DNA of 64,000 nucleotides from Sipunculus nudus (GCA_026874595.1 CM049317.1:72687618-72751617), one strand, 5' to 3'. Numbered from the stretch's first letter, positions 46,331-57,150 are shown. A program made the numbers and translations. Notes: generated by a model not told the origin, from the sequence alone.

Positions 46331-48226
46331 AGATGGAAGAAACCATGATCGAAACCAAATGTCAGTATATGCTGCTGAAGATGGGGGCCTTTTCGTAAAG
46401 GGTGGGGGGTGGGGGTGGATAAAGAAATTCTAGTTATTTTATGTCACTTAATCTAAATCTTTATAGTTTATATACTGTAATTATCTATATAAACCCTCAA
46501 GTCCATAGAAAACCTGAAGTATGTATTCAGATATTTTATATTTTAAAATGTTACCTAAATCGATAATTAACAATAAACCGAAAAGAGCAATTACGTTGCT
46601 TGGAGTAAACTATTTTACATAATATTTTTACGGGCAACAAAGTAAAATGAAATCATCAGTCTTGTGTGCCTAGAAAAAGTGAGGGGGACAATCAACGGCA
46701 GGTCTACTATATTAATGGTAGGAATAGGTTGTAAAATATATTCGATGACTGTACGAAAATAACGACCAATGATTGATTATTGATCGAATATTTTATCAAC
46801 CTTCCTGTATTTCCTAACCGTATGTTAATTATGTGAGTATTCGCATACATACTCAATCCTCTTATCATAGTAGTCATACACATGGTGAGGTCCTGGTCTG
46901 TATGATAACAGCAGGCAATAACAAGAGAATGCATGATGACGATCAAATTGAAAGGTAACGATCGGGTTGTTGACATATGATTGCTGCTAAATGCGCATAT
47001 TTATCGGTAACCGTTTGTGATCGATTATAAAAAGATGCAACCAATTTAATCCATTATAAAAGAAACCGACCAGGCGGTCATCGATGCAGTCAAGTGGAAC
47101 ACACTTCAAATAAGTATCATATCTCATTTCACTCCTACTATATATTATAAGGTATATGCATTGGTTATTCGAGCGTAATCTGTGGTCATTTCTACAAAAG
47201 ATGATTGAAATAACTATGATTGACTGCCATGAATAAAACACACTATAATGTAGGCTTACATTTTCAACGAGACAACTAACGAGTGCCAAATCCTACGTTT
47301 TCTCAATATGATATTCGCAATCGAAAAACTATTGAGGTTCATGGGAAGACATAATAATTAATTATAATTTTCATAAGGAAAAAAAATATGTTTTTTTTTC
47401 TCCCTTAAACGTTAAGGATAAATGTTTTTTTGACCCCTCTTAGAAAAGTGAGGGACATATGCCCTGCCCCGAATTTAAGAAATACATAAATATTATTTAA
47501 AAGCATTATTACTTGCGTTCTATGTACTCTACGTTTACCTTTTGTGTTGAAACCCGGTTTCTTTAGATAACAATTGTCTGGCAGATGTTGGCTTGTCTGC
47601 CACCGGTGTCTGTGCTGCATGTGAATTTGACAATCTTCATCAGTACACCTGGGTAAATATGTGCCAGGCTTACGGAGGATTTTGTGCCGGCAGAGGTATT
47701 AAATATGTAACCCGCATCTTTTTCTTGCAGTTCTTTTTTCTTGCAGTTTATTGAAGCTGAACTACATTTTATATTGCATTATGTTTCTTTGTATCACTTC
47801 ATGCCCATGTCTTATTTTTTAAACATTTTTATGAGCTACATTTCGAGGAGAACACTGTAATGTAGGCTTGAAGATGGGCCTTATAAGAAACGCGTACCTT
47901 ACACATTATTTAAGAAACATTATTATTTCACATTGTGAGAGAACAGTCTATAATTTATAAAATATCAGAACCACTTATGACAGTCACGGTCATTGGTCAC
48001 ATGCAAAAAATTGCGTTAGCTGCCAGCTGCTGGTGGATGACGTCATGTAAACAGAATAAAACTTTTACCAATTAAAACAAAAATGGCCATTCCAACAGGG
48101 CCACATTTGATCTGTCAGACGATGTTAAACATGAACTTGCGATTTATTTTGATTGGAATATAAGAATATAAGGCCTTCTCTTCTAAACACAGCTTTTTGA
48201 AGAAATTATTGAAATATATAATAAGC
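46331..48226. other. Spacer
   Basis: No feature that can be supported. A G-rich stretch lies at 46400-46420 (GGTGGGGGGTGGGGGTGG). Confidence 0.5.
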
Positions 48227-48253
48227 ATATATATATATATATATATATATATA
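48227..48253. repeat. Short (TA)n microsatellite
   Basis: Alternating AT run of 27 bases. Confidence 0.9.
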
Positions 48254-48448
48254 AGCATCTAATTATGAGCACATTTAGAACTTTACTTGTGGCAGTTGCC
48301 TCCTTGTATTATCATAAATATATGCCAGTGTTTTTAATGTTTAAATCAAAATCAAATTTTCGATAATAAAGCGCTGTAAAAGGCGGTGGATGTTAAGAAA
48401 ATCATAATATTCTGGGAGAGGGATGCAGTCCTGTTTTAGTACACTTGT

Positions 48449-48904
48449 ATGATTTTTTATGATGATTCAAATTGCTCCAAAACTAATTGGACCATGGCTT
48501 ACCGTTTAAAGTTTCTAAAAGGGAAAAAGTCTCTGTTACAGATTCAGGATAAAAGTATAGGTCTAGAAAAGGTTAATGAATGTCGGATGGAGGTTGATTA
48601 CAATAAAAGCAGGTCGTCCTCTGAGATGTCATTAAATAAACCTTCAGTAAGCGACTTAATTAAGCTGGCTCTGTTTTCCGGAAAAAAGGGTTCTCTGTAC
48701 CAGATGAGAGACACACGTGATCCCCCTTCCGACATTAGAATAAGGAAACGTTTTTTAAAAGTTCTGGATGTCCAATTGTTGATTACACGTCGCCGGCTAT
48801 ATCTCAGTTTTTATCATACTGTAGTAATTATGGACTCCGCCAGGAGAGTATGCGTTCATTCCTGTTCGTGTGTGTTTCTGTGTGTGTGTTTGTTCACAAC
48901 ATAA
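48449..48904 (+). CDS. Open frame of 151 codons, unrecognised, doubtful
   Basis: It starts at ATG (MIFYDDSNCSKTNW...) and is Lys/Arg/Ser-rich in the middle (about residues 25-100), ending in a Cys/Val-rich tail. I recognise no domain. The last 25 codons lie over sequence shared, in the opposite sense, with 63700-63790, where it reads as part of a different frame. That overlap argues that at least the end of this frame is fortuitous. No splice sites or promoter were supported. Confidence 0.12.
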   Translation: MIFYDDSNCSKTNWTMAYRLKFLKGKKSLLQIQDKSIGLEKVNECRMEVDYNKSRSSSEMSLNKPSVSDLIKLALFSGKKGSLYQMRDTRDPPSDIRIRKRFLKVLDVQLLITRRRLYLSFYHTVVIMDSARRVCVHSCSCVFLCVCLFTT

Positions 48905-48930
48905 TTTACGCAATCATGACATTTCTTAAA
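48826..48930 (-). pseudogene. Fragment similar to the frame at 63556-63891
   Basis: On the minus strand this segment translates to HDCVNYVVNKHTHRNTHEQE, a stop, then THTLLA. The frame at 63556-63891 has QDCMSYVMNKHINTHELELT followed by HTLLAQA. The two agree in pattern over about 27 residues, but this copy has an in-frame stop and a two-codon insertion. The shared DNA includes AACAAACACA and ACACACACGAAC. Either both are copies of one repeat, or one is a broken paralogue of the other. Confidence 0.5.
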
Positions 48931-49173
48931 ATTTAAATAAAATAAAGTGTATTCTGACAAGAAATGATGCTGTGAGAATCTCTCTGGTATAATAGCCAGT
49001 GAATTTTGAATTCTGAAATAATCAAAAGCGCTGTGTCTTATATTTGTAACTAAAATACACACCTACCTTTAGGACTAGATTTCTCAAGAACTACTTAATG
49101 TTTTGTCTTGATTTACCTGCTCTGGAGTAAGGATGGTGCCACCTAAATTCTTTATTTTTGTTATACTTGAATT

Positions 49174-50087
49174 TAGGGCTGTACCAATATATCGATATAT
49201 CGATATGAATCGATACACGGCGTCGATACGATAACCGACATGCGTTGCATGAGTGTATTGGTCGTATCAATTGCATGCTAATGAATAGCATTCTAACTCT
49301 TACTTTACATATAATCATGACGATTTATAAATCTAAATGCATTGCAACCTATATATTTGTTGCTTTGGTTTTTAAGACTTGTTAATAAATGTATATACGT
49401 ATGCACGTCAGCACTTCCTTGACAAGCAGGCGCATACGAGCGATAATAGGAGTATGATAATAACGTTTCTCTTTATTAATGAAATCGATATTCACATCAT
49501 ATATTGCTACTAGGAACAAGGTACATTCACGTATTTATCCTTTCTTTATATACGTCATTTAATCTATTTTATCTCTATTTTTTTTATCTTCGCAGCCGGT
49601 CATAGTTTACTCGGAACTCCCACGTTCGACATCAGATGCCAAATAACTGGTTAAAGCCTGGGGACAAATCCTGTACAAACAGGAGAGTGACTAATGGGAT
49701 TCATATTCACAGAATTATACAAAACTGTGTAATTACATGACAAAAAAAAAGCCTATGATCTTCCACACCAAATGCAATAAAACATGCTTCTGGGGGGGGG
49801 GGGGGTGCTAAGGGCTCAAAGAAAGTCTTGATAAGATAGATTTTTTTTAATTAAAAGCAACTGGTTTGTTTATTTATTTAATATCAATCTTAAGCTGCCT
49901 AAGTGCATAGCATACTAAATATGTTGTATGTTAAAATAAAAAGAAATATATAAAAGCAAGAAACGTGTTTTTATTAAGAAATTATATACAAAGAAAAATG
50001 AAACGTATCGTCAATACGTATCGGTATCGAATTAACTGTATCGCAATATGTATTGTACCGGAAGAGGCGGACCGATACCCAGCCCTA
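49174..50087. mobile_element. hAT-like non-autonomous element, copy 2 (914 bp)
   Basis: The left end is TAGGGCTGTACCAATATATC and the right end read on the minus strand is TAGGGCTGGGTATCGGTCC. Eight flanking bases, CTTGAATT on the left (49166-49173) and CTTGTATT on the right (50088-50095), agree at seven of eight positions, which is the 8-bp target duplication expected of hAT elements. Both ends are rich in ATCGATA and GTATCGA words, which are likely transposase-binding subterminal repeats. No transposase frame is present. A run of 14 G lies at 49792-49805. A decayed relative is at 16-979. Confidence 0.85.
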
Positions 50088-50194
50088 CTTGTATTATTGA
50101 GTTATTGTGTCCGCTGGTTCATCCATCAGTAAGACAAACATACTAACGGTTATACACAGAAACATCACACCAAGGAAATTCAATCTTTACTTTC

Positions 50195-50300
50195 GGCCCG
50201 ATTTAGGAACCCAATCTCCGGGCATGGAATCTTATTTTTCATATTTTAGTAATCTACTTATGCTTTTAACATGACGAATAACCTTTACGATTCTTGTTAA
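50195..50300 (+). repeat. Direct repeat R3, copy 1
   Basis: CAATCTCCGGGCATGGAATC, then TTTTTCATATTTTAGTAATC, TATGCTTTTAACATGAC and AACCTTTACGA recur 443 bp downstream at 50640-50745. No terminal structure was seen. Confidence 0.8.
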
Positions 50301-50639
50301 GTCTGTTTGGAGAGCCATGATTTAGAGCAATGTTACATATATGTATGTGTTAGCCTTCTGCAGTATGATTTTTCGACAAGAGAATTATTCTTTTGTGTTA
50401 TCCTCTAAAATACAAGTCAAAGGACACTTTGTATGTGTTGTGCCTTTGTATATATTACATTAGTATATCATATACTTGAACATGTATTACAGCCATCACG
50501 CTAAATGTATATTTATGAAATACTTTCCGAAAACGCCCGACCTGTATCACAGTTTGATTCTCTATACTACAGAGATAACAAACCCTAAGCCCTTAGGTGC
50601 ATACGTCATCAAAATAACCACCTGTGAAAAAAAATGTCG

Positions 50640-50745
50640 GACAATTTTGGATCACAATCTCCGGGCATGGAACCTTTTTTTATATTATAGTGATCCACGT
50701 ATGCTTTTACATGACAAAAAAGCCTTTATAACTGTATTCTTTAAA
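50640..50745 (+). repeat. Direct repeat R3, copy 2
   Basis: CAATCTCCGGGCATGGAACC, TTTTTTATATTATAGTGATC, TATGCTTTTACATGAC and GCCTTTATAAC match copy 1 in order. The copy lies inside a 106-codon frame (50476-50796) that is not recognised. Confidence 0.8.
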
Positions 50746-51072
50746 TTCACATCAATATATATTTCTTTCTATTTCAGCGTCAGGACATTAAAGTAAGGCC
50801 AAAATTAGGATTTCAAAGCATGACGGTTATGTCAAGTGATAAAACTCGTCTTCTCTGAACTCTCGTCTGTCCTTTCAGAATACAAAGGTAAGTTTTTTTC
50901 CTATAAATTCAAAACGACTCGCCAAGCATCTCATTTTAGGGGAAAATTGTGGTATATGGGTTATACCGAGTGGATCAGAAAGTCGTGTAGTTCAAGTTCT
51001 TTATATAGCTTTAGTTAATTAAGCCTCTTCCACAGCACGGGGAGGGCATATATGCATATAAGAGTATATTTT

Positions 51073-51186
51073 ATATTTGTATTTGGTAAAAATGTATGGT
51101 GGGTGGGCCTATTAAGGTCCCCCGGAACTTGATATTTGTATTTTGGTAAAAATGTATGGTGGGTGGGCCTATTAAGGTCCCCCGGA
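51073..51186. repeat. 60-bp tandem duplication
   Basis: The block from TATTTGTATTTGGTAAAAAT to TTAAGGTCCCCCGGA occurs twice, exactly 60 bp apart, with one or two differences. It is a recent two-copy duplication. Confidence 0.97.
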
Positions 51187-51792
51187 CGGCAAAACCATCA
51201 ATTTATATTTTTATGTGTCTTCTTTCTTCCTTCATTTTCTGTTTGCTCTTAGATCTCTGATATGGTTATTTTCCCAAAGCTGTAACCGTTAACAATGTTT
51301 GTCATGAAAAACAAATTTGCAGATGATATTTATATGACCTTGACCCTATTCCCAAGGTCGTACACTCCACAGTGTATTCCCGATTTTCGCTTATGTGCGG
51401 GCCGGGAGTTTGGGGGGGGGGGGGGGTCGACAAATTATTGGCGGTTGCATATATTTAGTTCACATTTCTTCCCCATTCAATTTGATTACACGTTTGTTGC
51501 TATTTAAGGTTCTGTTCAACATTCTGCATAGTTTGGCACACCTCGACTATACGTTATAATTAAGTTATGACCAGTCTGGGCTTTCCAGATGCCTATCCAG
51601 ATGGGATAAGGAGGCAAAGAGCTTTGTTTAAACAGACGCTCTGACGGTGTAACACCTGGTATAGTGCGCTGGTCACTGCTAACAATGTTAAGTCTTGAGA
51701 AAATAAAATGTGTCTGGTAAAGACACCTGATTAGGACCAAGAGAAATACCAAAAGAGTTTGAAAAGGTAATTTAATACTTGACTTAAAGCAG
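51187..51792. other. Spacer with poly(G) run
   Basis: Fifteen consecutive G at 51412-51426. No gene recognised. The last four bases (GCAG, 51789-51792) are one half of the LTR target duplication. Confidence 0.5.
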
Positions 51793-52586
51793 TGTTACAT
51801 ATGTCTGTTTTATTTTGAGCTGTTAACATGTCTCTTTTATTGTGCGCTGTTGAAATTCTGATTCGTGTTTGGCTCAAGCCCTGGCGTTGCTATGCTACAA
51901 CGTTCCTTGTTCTCGCTGGCCGGGTGCGCCCACGTGTAAACACAGCGGTCATGCAAGTCTGGGGCTTTCTCGCTTGGCCGAGCTGGGCAGGCCCAATTGT
52001 AAATCCTGATATGCAGAAACACAGCATTCGTTGTTCTAGATGTTTCCTTTAACGTGTGCACCATTGGGTTCTGTGGATTATTCGAGAAATGGAAAGTTCT
52101 CGGCTTGGAGTTAAAAGTTATAAATAAGGGACTGTGTTTGAGAGCCGAGAGGAGAGGAAAGAAATATTCCAGCGGACATAGAGGCGTGTAAGTCAGTTGT
52201 GGGCAATTGATTTTGTAATTACATTGGCCTGTTATTCTCTGAGAAGATTTGTGTGAACTGTTCATCCGGCTTATACATTTTAAAGGACTTGTCGCTGTGA
52301 CAGTGGTGGTATCCAGGTACTGTGCACTTTGTTTATTATTCTGTGTGATTGTATTGATTTGCTGTTGTTGTACTGTGTAATTGTATTGATTTAGTGTATT
52401 GTAATTTTAGGGTTGTTTTAAGAATAAATTATAGTTATTTGTTAGCAAAGAATCACTGACTTCTTTATTCATTCCCCTAGACATTTCACGCTGCCTAGTG
52501 TTAAAGAATCTGATTTTTTAAAATCTCCATAACAAAATTGAGGCTCGTCACGACTATGTGATCTGTTGATAAAAGGTTCCGTAACA
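51793..52586 (+). mobile_element. Solo LTR, family L1, copy B (794 bp)
   Basis: It starts TGTTACATATGTCTG and ends GGTTCCGTAACA, a TGTTA...TAACA pair. It is flanked by GCAG on both sides (51789-51792 and 52587-52590), a 4-bp target duplication. Inside are TATAAATAAGG at 52119-52129 (TATA box) and AATAAA at 52423-52428 (polyadenylation signal), the promoter and polyadenylation layout of an LTR, with GC-rich U3 sequence upstream. The first about 30 bp is duplicated (GTCTGTTTTATTTTGAGCTG, then GTCTCTTTTATTGTGCGCTG). It matches copy A at 7472-8342 throughout. No coding internal region is adjacent. Confidence 0.88.
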
Positions 52587-52590
52587 GCAG

Positions 52591-53280
52591 GCAGGCTTAA
52601 ACAAATCAGAACAAAAGTCTGTCTAATTTTCTATAGTGTTAATTCTGTTCAAATTAATAAAGATTATACCATACTTAATACACAGTGCGCCTTTGTATAT
52701 AAACTAAAACTGCATTTAGACTATGCATGTATGAAGCGAACTGCCGTGATAGTTAATTGCATAAGCTAGGTTTAGATATAACGCTATAACGTTGCACGAT
52801 ATTACTCTGTAAACAATATTGAATAGCAAGTAAGAAACTCTTTTTGCGATATGTGTGTGCATCGTTAAGACATTTTAGAACACGATCTACCTTATGTGTC
52901 TGCGTTACGAACCAAGATAACGCAGCGTAATTCCGTGTACACACAGTTCTCCGTCGGCGTTACGTACGCGATGTCATCGTATAGCAAACGTTAGAAGACG
53001 CATCAAAGACGTAGTGTAATATATACACCCGGCTATACAGCTTACTTTGAAGAACTAGTCTAATCAAATTTTAACGAAAATTTAGCGGACTGTTTTCAGT
53101 CAGACAGTAATGACCATATCAGCACCGCAGCCAGAGGTGTTTTAGACCACGCTTCAATTAAACGTGGTTATGTCCACATGTCAAAACCCATGCTTGATTT
53201 GCCAAGTCTTCATTTTCTCGATTTATTCATGGGTAAGCGTCACAAATATTTCGTAAGATTTCGATACGTTGTGGCATACA
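52591..53280. other. Spacer
   Basis: No feature that can be supported. Confidence 0.5.
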
Positions 53281-53283
53281 CAA

Positions 53284-53315
53284 GGCTGTACCGGTGCAGG
53301 GCTGTACCGGTGCAG
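53284..53315. repeat. 16-bp tandem duplication
   Basis: GGCTGTACCGGTGCAG occurs twice in direct succession. The unit contains the palindrome TACCGGTG/CACCGGTA in imperfect form. Confidence 0.95.
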
Positions 53316-53882
53316 GGCTTGTGGGTGCAAAATATTCTTGTTGTTAGTGACGGATAATTATATCGGCCTACATCAACTTTTATCTGTCTTAATAAAATGT
53401 TGAGCTTTTTTCCATACCGTTGGCGGGAACACCCTTTCTGATGCCTAAATTTCTTGGGAGCACATTATGCCACTCTCACATTTTACGTTTGCCTTGGCCG
53501 ATCACGCAATGGCGTGTATTGACATCAACCTATAAAAGCAACACTGCAACTTAAACTGTTTATAGATCATACGTTCTTTTTCTCCTTTTGAAGCCAGTAC
53601 CCCGGTGTTACTCAACTTGATCGTAGGTGAGCTGTTAGAACGTCACCGCCTTGAATTTATACCTCTCTTGAGGGCTGTAATTTATCAGTCAGTTTTTATA
53701 CATGTACTCGGCGTTTTTTTACCATCGTCCAGGAGAGCAGGTGCTCTGGGTCGCTATAAAGCAAAGAAGTCTCATAATAAATCACTACCGGAATGGACTC
53801 GTATAGAGTTACAGGGGTTAAACTTATTGTAAACTGTCTAGGTTTTTAGAATGTTCTACATGAAAAAGACCATTGATCAAGT
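53316..53882. other. Spacer
   Basis: No feature that can be supported. A 75-codon frame at 53605-53832 resembles nothing known. Confidence 0.5.
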
Positions 53883-53913
53883 GGCGGATTCAGGGGGGGG
53901 GGGGGGGGGGGGG
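53883..53913. repeat. GGCGGATTCAG end motif with a 21-G run
   Basis: GGCGGATTCAG is followed by 21 consecutive G (53893-53913) and then GCGCTCCC. The motif matches the left end of the element at 33302-33520 (GGCGGATCCAGG followed by G runs), so this is probably a terminal fragment of the same family. Confidence 0.6.
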
Positions 53914-54352
53914 CGCTCCCTCTTGAGCTGTAACATCTACAAATATATCTGTTTTCCCCAGTTATTCGTGATAAATTTTCATTTTTAATTTTATTTTAAT
54001 CCCTAACAATTTTCTTAGATTGTTTTTCACACTTTTTAATTGATAAGTTGAGGTTACCGATGAACAGCTCTTGTGATTCGGGTCAATTTGGGTCAAAGAA
54101 TTTGCACTAACAGAAAAAAAATTGCATTTGAATTTTTGAACTGGTTGCAAAATACCAGACTCTCCTTTTCCCAAATTCTGTTTATATATATCAAAGTAAA
54201 TATTCAAAAATGATACATCAAGTTGATACGATTTTGGAAACAAAACTAAATCAGCAACATTGTAATAAAATAAAATAATATTAGATGATTTTCTCCACAG
54301 CAAATACAAATACAGTTAACTGTAGCTCTTCATTTGACTGATAATGCAATAC

Positions 54353-54355
<3 letters not shown>
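53914..54355. other. Spacer
   Basis: AT-rich sequence, no supported gene. A minus-strand frame of 115 codons (53962-54309) is Lys/Asn/Ile/Leu-rich and unrecognised. Confidence 0.5.

Positions 54356-54412
<57 letters not shown>
54356..54412. repeat. (TA)n microsatellite, 57 bp
   Basis: A perfect alternating AT run directly next to the Penelope-like fragment. Confidence 0.98.
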
Positions 54413-54415
<3 letters not shown>

Positions 54416-54545
54416 AATGGAATAGGCGTGTTAGTCTGTAGTCGAAGTGTAGGCAAAGAGAAAAATGATGCCTTTTAGATAGACTAACTTGTTTATTAAC
54501 ACAAGAGCTTTCGAAGGTTTCCTCGTCAGATGGTTAGTTAGAACG
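54413..54545 (-). mobile_element. Penelope-like terminal fragment with hammerhead-like core
   Basis: Read on the minus strand the segment runs CTAACCATCTGACGAGGAAA, CCTTCGAAAGCTCTTGTG, AACAAGTTAGTCTATC and AGTCTGTAGTCG-complement blocks to the (TA)n array. The CATCTGA(T/C)GA...CCTTCGAAAGCTTGTG followed by TTAGTCTA pattern is a repeat found in many animals that I associate with Penelope-like retroelements. Those carry hammerhead ribozyme motifs. The core here is CTGACGA (54523-54529) and GAAA (54509-54512) with GAA/TTC between them as a possible 3-bp stem II. The family assignment is from memory of the pattern. No RT-GIY-YIG coding sequence is present. Confidence 0.5.
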
Positions 54546-55717
54546 TATATATACCAATATATATACCATGAGAAACGTCACACATATTTTATGCAAGTAC
54601 CGCCTTCGTAAAAAAAGCCCGTTATTTTAAAATTAGGGCCTTTTTTAACCAAGAAAACTGATGCATTTACGAGTTTTACCGACTACTAAGTATCTACCAC
54701 TATATTTCATGCATGTGAAGTGTTTTTTATTTACTCAGACATATCTTACTGATATTTACCAAGTTTGTGGATTATGTAAGCTATGTTTTGTGTCTTTATG
54801 ATGGTGTATTAGGAAATAAATGGCAATTCTCTGTAGCACTTTGGAAGCACAACTATAAAAATAACTTCCCCCATTTCTAAAATCTTAAGAGTAAGATATA
54901 ATGGACTTCAATGGACCAATTTCAATTCTCAAAGGAGCCAGATATTTCACAGAATAAACAAGTCTGATAGGCAACAAACATACATAACACCAGTCAGGAC
55001 TAATTGTATTGCTGGTTCATGTAATCTTCGAAGATTAGATAATAGATTTAAATGAGCTGAAGATAGGTATATTGCTTACACTTATGAAATCTGAAGATTG
55101 CGTGTAGCTGTTGTCTTTTGTTTAAAGCGGATTTTTTTTCAGATTTCTACATTTATTTCACAAACAATGTCCACCTATGTTCAGCAGTACTTTCAATCAC
55201 AAATCAGCCATTGTTATGTGCAACACAAAAATAGCCGAGAATTTGACATTTCGTGTCATGTGGCAAATCGCAAATGGTTTCCAGTTTCCTGCCTGCGCTA
55301 TCAAATGGCGCTTCGATATTCAAATAAATTTTTATCATATCATCTAACAGCCGCCTAATGCACTTATAACCAACTACTGTCTCCGGTTGTTCGCTTATGC
55401 TATTGCCCGAAGCTCTTATACAGTAAAGCTTATTTTGTGTTCCATTTAGTAATAATTATCATAATGAAATAAGAAAGAAATAAAGAAAAAAAAATAAATG
55501 TTAGATTTACATAACCTATGATTGGAAAGTACACATTTTGATGATCGCATAAACAGAAAAGTGACATTTTCTAAATAATGAAATATCATATTGTGTAGGT
55601 CTATCCTGTCGGTCAACAAATTCAACATTGGCGGTGGCGTAAATTTATCTTCACGGGTTGGGAGTGAGAATCAAAGTTAAGGCAACATTTTAAACACACA
55701 CACACATATATATATAT
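54546..55717. other. Spacer
   Basis: No feature that can be supported. A frame at 55098-55358 (86 codons) is unrecognised. CACACACACA and a short (TA)n lie at 55695-55717. Confidence 0.5.
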
Positions 55718-56012
55718 AACTTTAACTATAACTATATTTATATCATATAGCGCAATTATTACATGGATGTTTCAAAGGCGCTTTACAACTTAAACATCAT
55801 ATTTAAAAAAAGAACCGCACATTTACTAAATTATTGATAACACTTAGTTAAAATAATTATATTGGTAAATAAATATTATATAAAATATTTAGGTGTATTA
55901 TTTTCTAAAACGGCAAGTTTTAATGTCCTTCTTAAATTGTTCAAAACGTTATATTGCTTTCAGTTCATCTTGAATGCTATTCAACACCTCAGGAACACAA
56001 ACACTGAAAGCT
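55718..56012 (-). pseudogene. LINE 3' end: ORF2 C-terminal fragment and tail
   Basis: On the minus strand, from about 56010, the translation reads GTSAFSVCVPEVLNSIQDEL, KAI, a stop, RFEQFKKDIKT. This is the ending of CR1/L2/Jockey-type ORF2 proteins (xxFSVxAPxxWNSLPxxLKxxxSxxxFKKxLKTxLF). W is replaced and the frame is broken. The 3' UTR follows with GTTGTAAAGCGCCTTTGAAA and GCGCTATATGATATAAATAT. It ends in ATAGTTATAGTTAAAG, a short-repeat tail similar to the one at 10978-10995. Only the 3' 300 bp are present, as expected of 5'-truncated LINE copies. Confidence 0.85.
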
Positions 56013-56019
56013 GATGTTC

Positions 56020-56998
56020 CGTTTTGTGGGGGTGGGGGGTACTACGAGCATTGAACTCCTTGATTCTTTGCATGCATATTGGTCATAGAGTATTTCATCA
56101 ATACTGGTGGCGCCACCTGTATTTTTTTCATTTTTTTATGCATTTATTTTCTCTTCGAGGCCCTCAGTTGCGGTCATCTGTTAACAGGGCACAATTCGTA
56201 ACCACTGGAATTATAATCTTCTAACTTGAAATACAGGGAGGTCTATGAACAGTCTCCTAGTAAAAATGAAATAAGGTCTCTCTTACCATATCCTCCCAGC
56301 TATGGGGCTAAGAATTTGTTGCAAGAATAATGGAAAAGTTGATACAAAAGCTCAATTATCTGATCCACTAATGCCTTATTACCATGATTCCTTGTATGCA
56401 TATTGATCATGGAGTGTTTCATCATTTCCTGTAGACTAGAGGCGCCACCTAGATCTTTTTTTTTTAATTTGAACACTTTATATTTTTGAGACCTTTAAAG
56501 ATGCGGCGGTCATTTGTTAACAGGGCACAATTCGTTACCATTGGTCCTAGAATCTTCTAACTTGACATGCTAGGAGATCCATACAAAAATCTTCTTGGAA
56601 ACCTGAAATTAGGATTCTGCTTAAAACACCCCCCCCCCCCCAGACTAATTGAAAGTCTGATACCGAAGCAGGGCACAAATCATAACTTGAATCTTCTAAC
56701 TTGACAATATGAGAGTTTCTCAAAAGTTCTTTAAAAAACCTGTAATTAGGTCACTGTGACCTATAGTCTGCTAGTTACTTCTCACAGCACCCCAGAAATA
56801 ATCCAAAATACACACTTATTGCCAGTTTCCTCAGGAACGGCAGTGACTGATTGTCATCAAATATGGTGTGTTTATGGGTCTTGATGAACTTAAGACAGTA
56901 TGCATGAACAGTCTTCATTTTCTTAATTAGATGCTTGTGCAAGGTTAAATTGTCAACATGTCAGTCGGCTGAATGTCATGACGCATGGGTCACTTGTT
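56020..56998 (+). mobile_element. Helitron/pearl-like non-autonomous element, copy 1
   Basis: It contains repeats of GTTAACAGGGCACAATTCGT, AGAATCTTCTAACTTGAC and AAACCTGAAATTAGG/GTAATTAGGTCACTGTGACC, which are the words of the tandem units in the element at 59875-61386. Anchors lie at 56187, 56524 and 56670. The first two units are about 337 bp and share TGCATATTGGTCAT and GGCGCCACCT. The right end, GTCGGCTGAATGTCATGACG followed by CATGGGTCACTTGTT (56964-56998), matches the hairpin end of the other copy (GAGCGTCATGGCCCATGGGC then CACTAGTT) with several mutations. No coding sequence. The left end is uncertain. Confidence 0.6.
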
Positions 56999-57019
56999 AA
57001 TTGATATTTCTGATAGGCC

Positions 57020-57150
57020 AAATAAAATTCCACTAGGAAATACCCGTGCTACGCATGGTTTGGGGCGAACAAAACAATCTGACGGTGGTATCGGAAATCC
57101 GAAGATATTGAAAATCACACAAATCGCGATACGCTAGTAATATATAGATC
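57020..57150. mobile_element. Possible transposon remnant (ACTAGGAAATACCCGTGC)
   Basis: It begins CCACTAGGAAATACCCGTGC followed by TACGCATGG and has CTAGTAATATATAGATC near 57134. Starts of the type CTAG...CCCG with GC-rich hairpin sequence resemble the segment at 27604. Boundaries and class are not established. Confidence 0.25.

Noticed and set aside
51837-52265. Minus-strand frame of 142 codons
   Set aside because: It lies antisense across the U3/R part of a solo LTR and resembles no protein.
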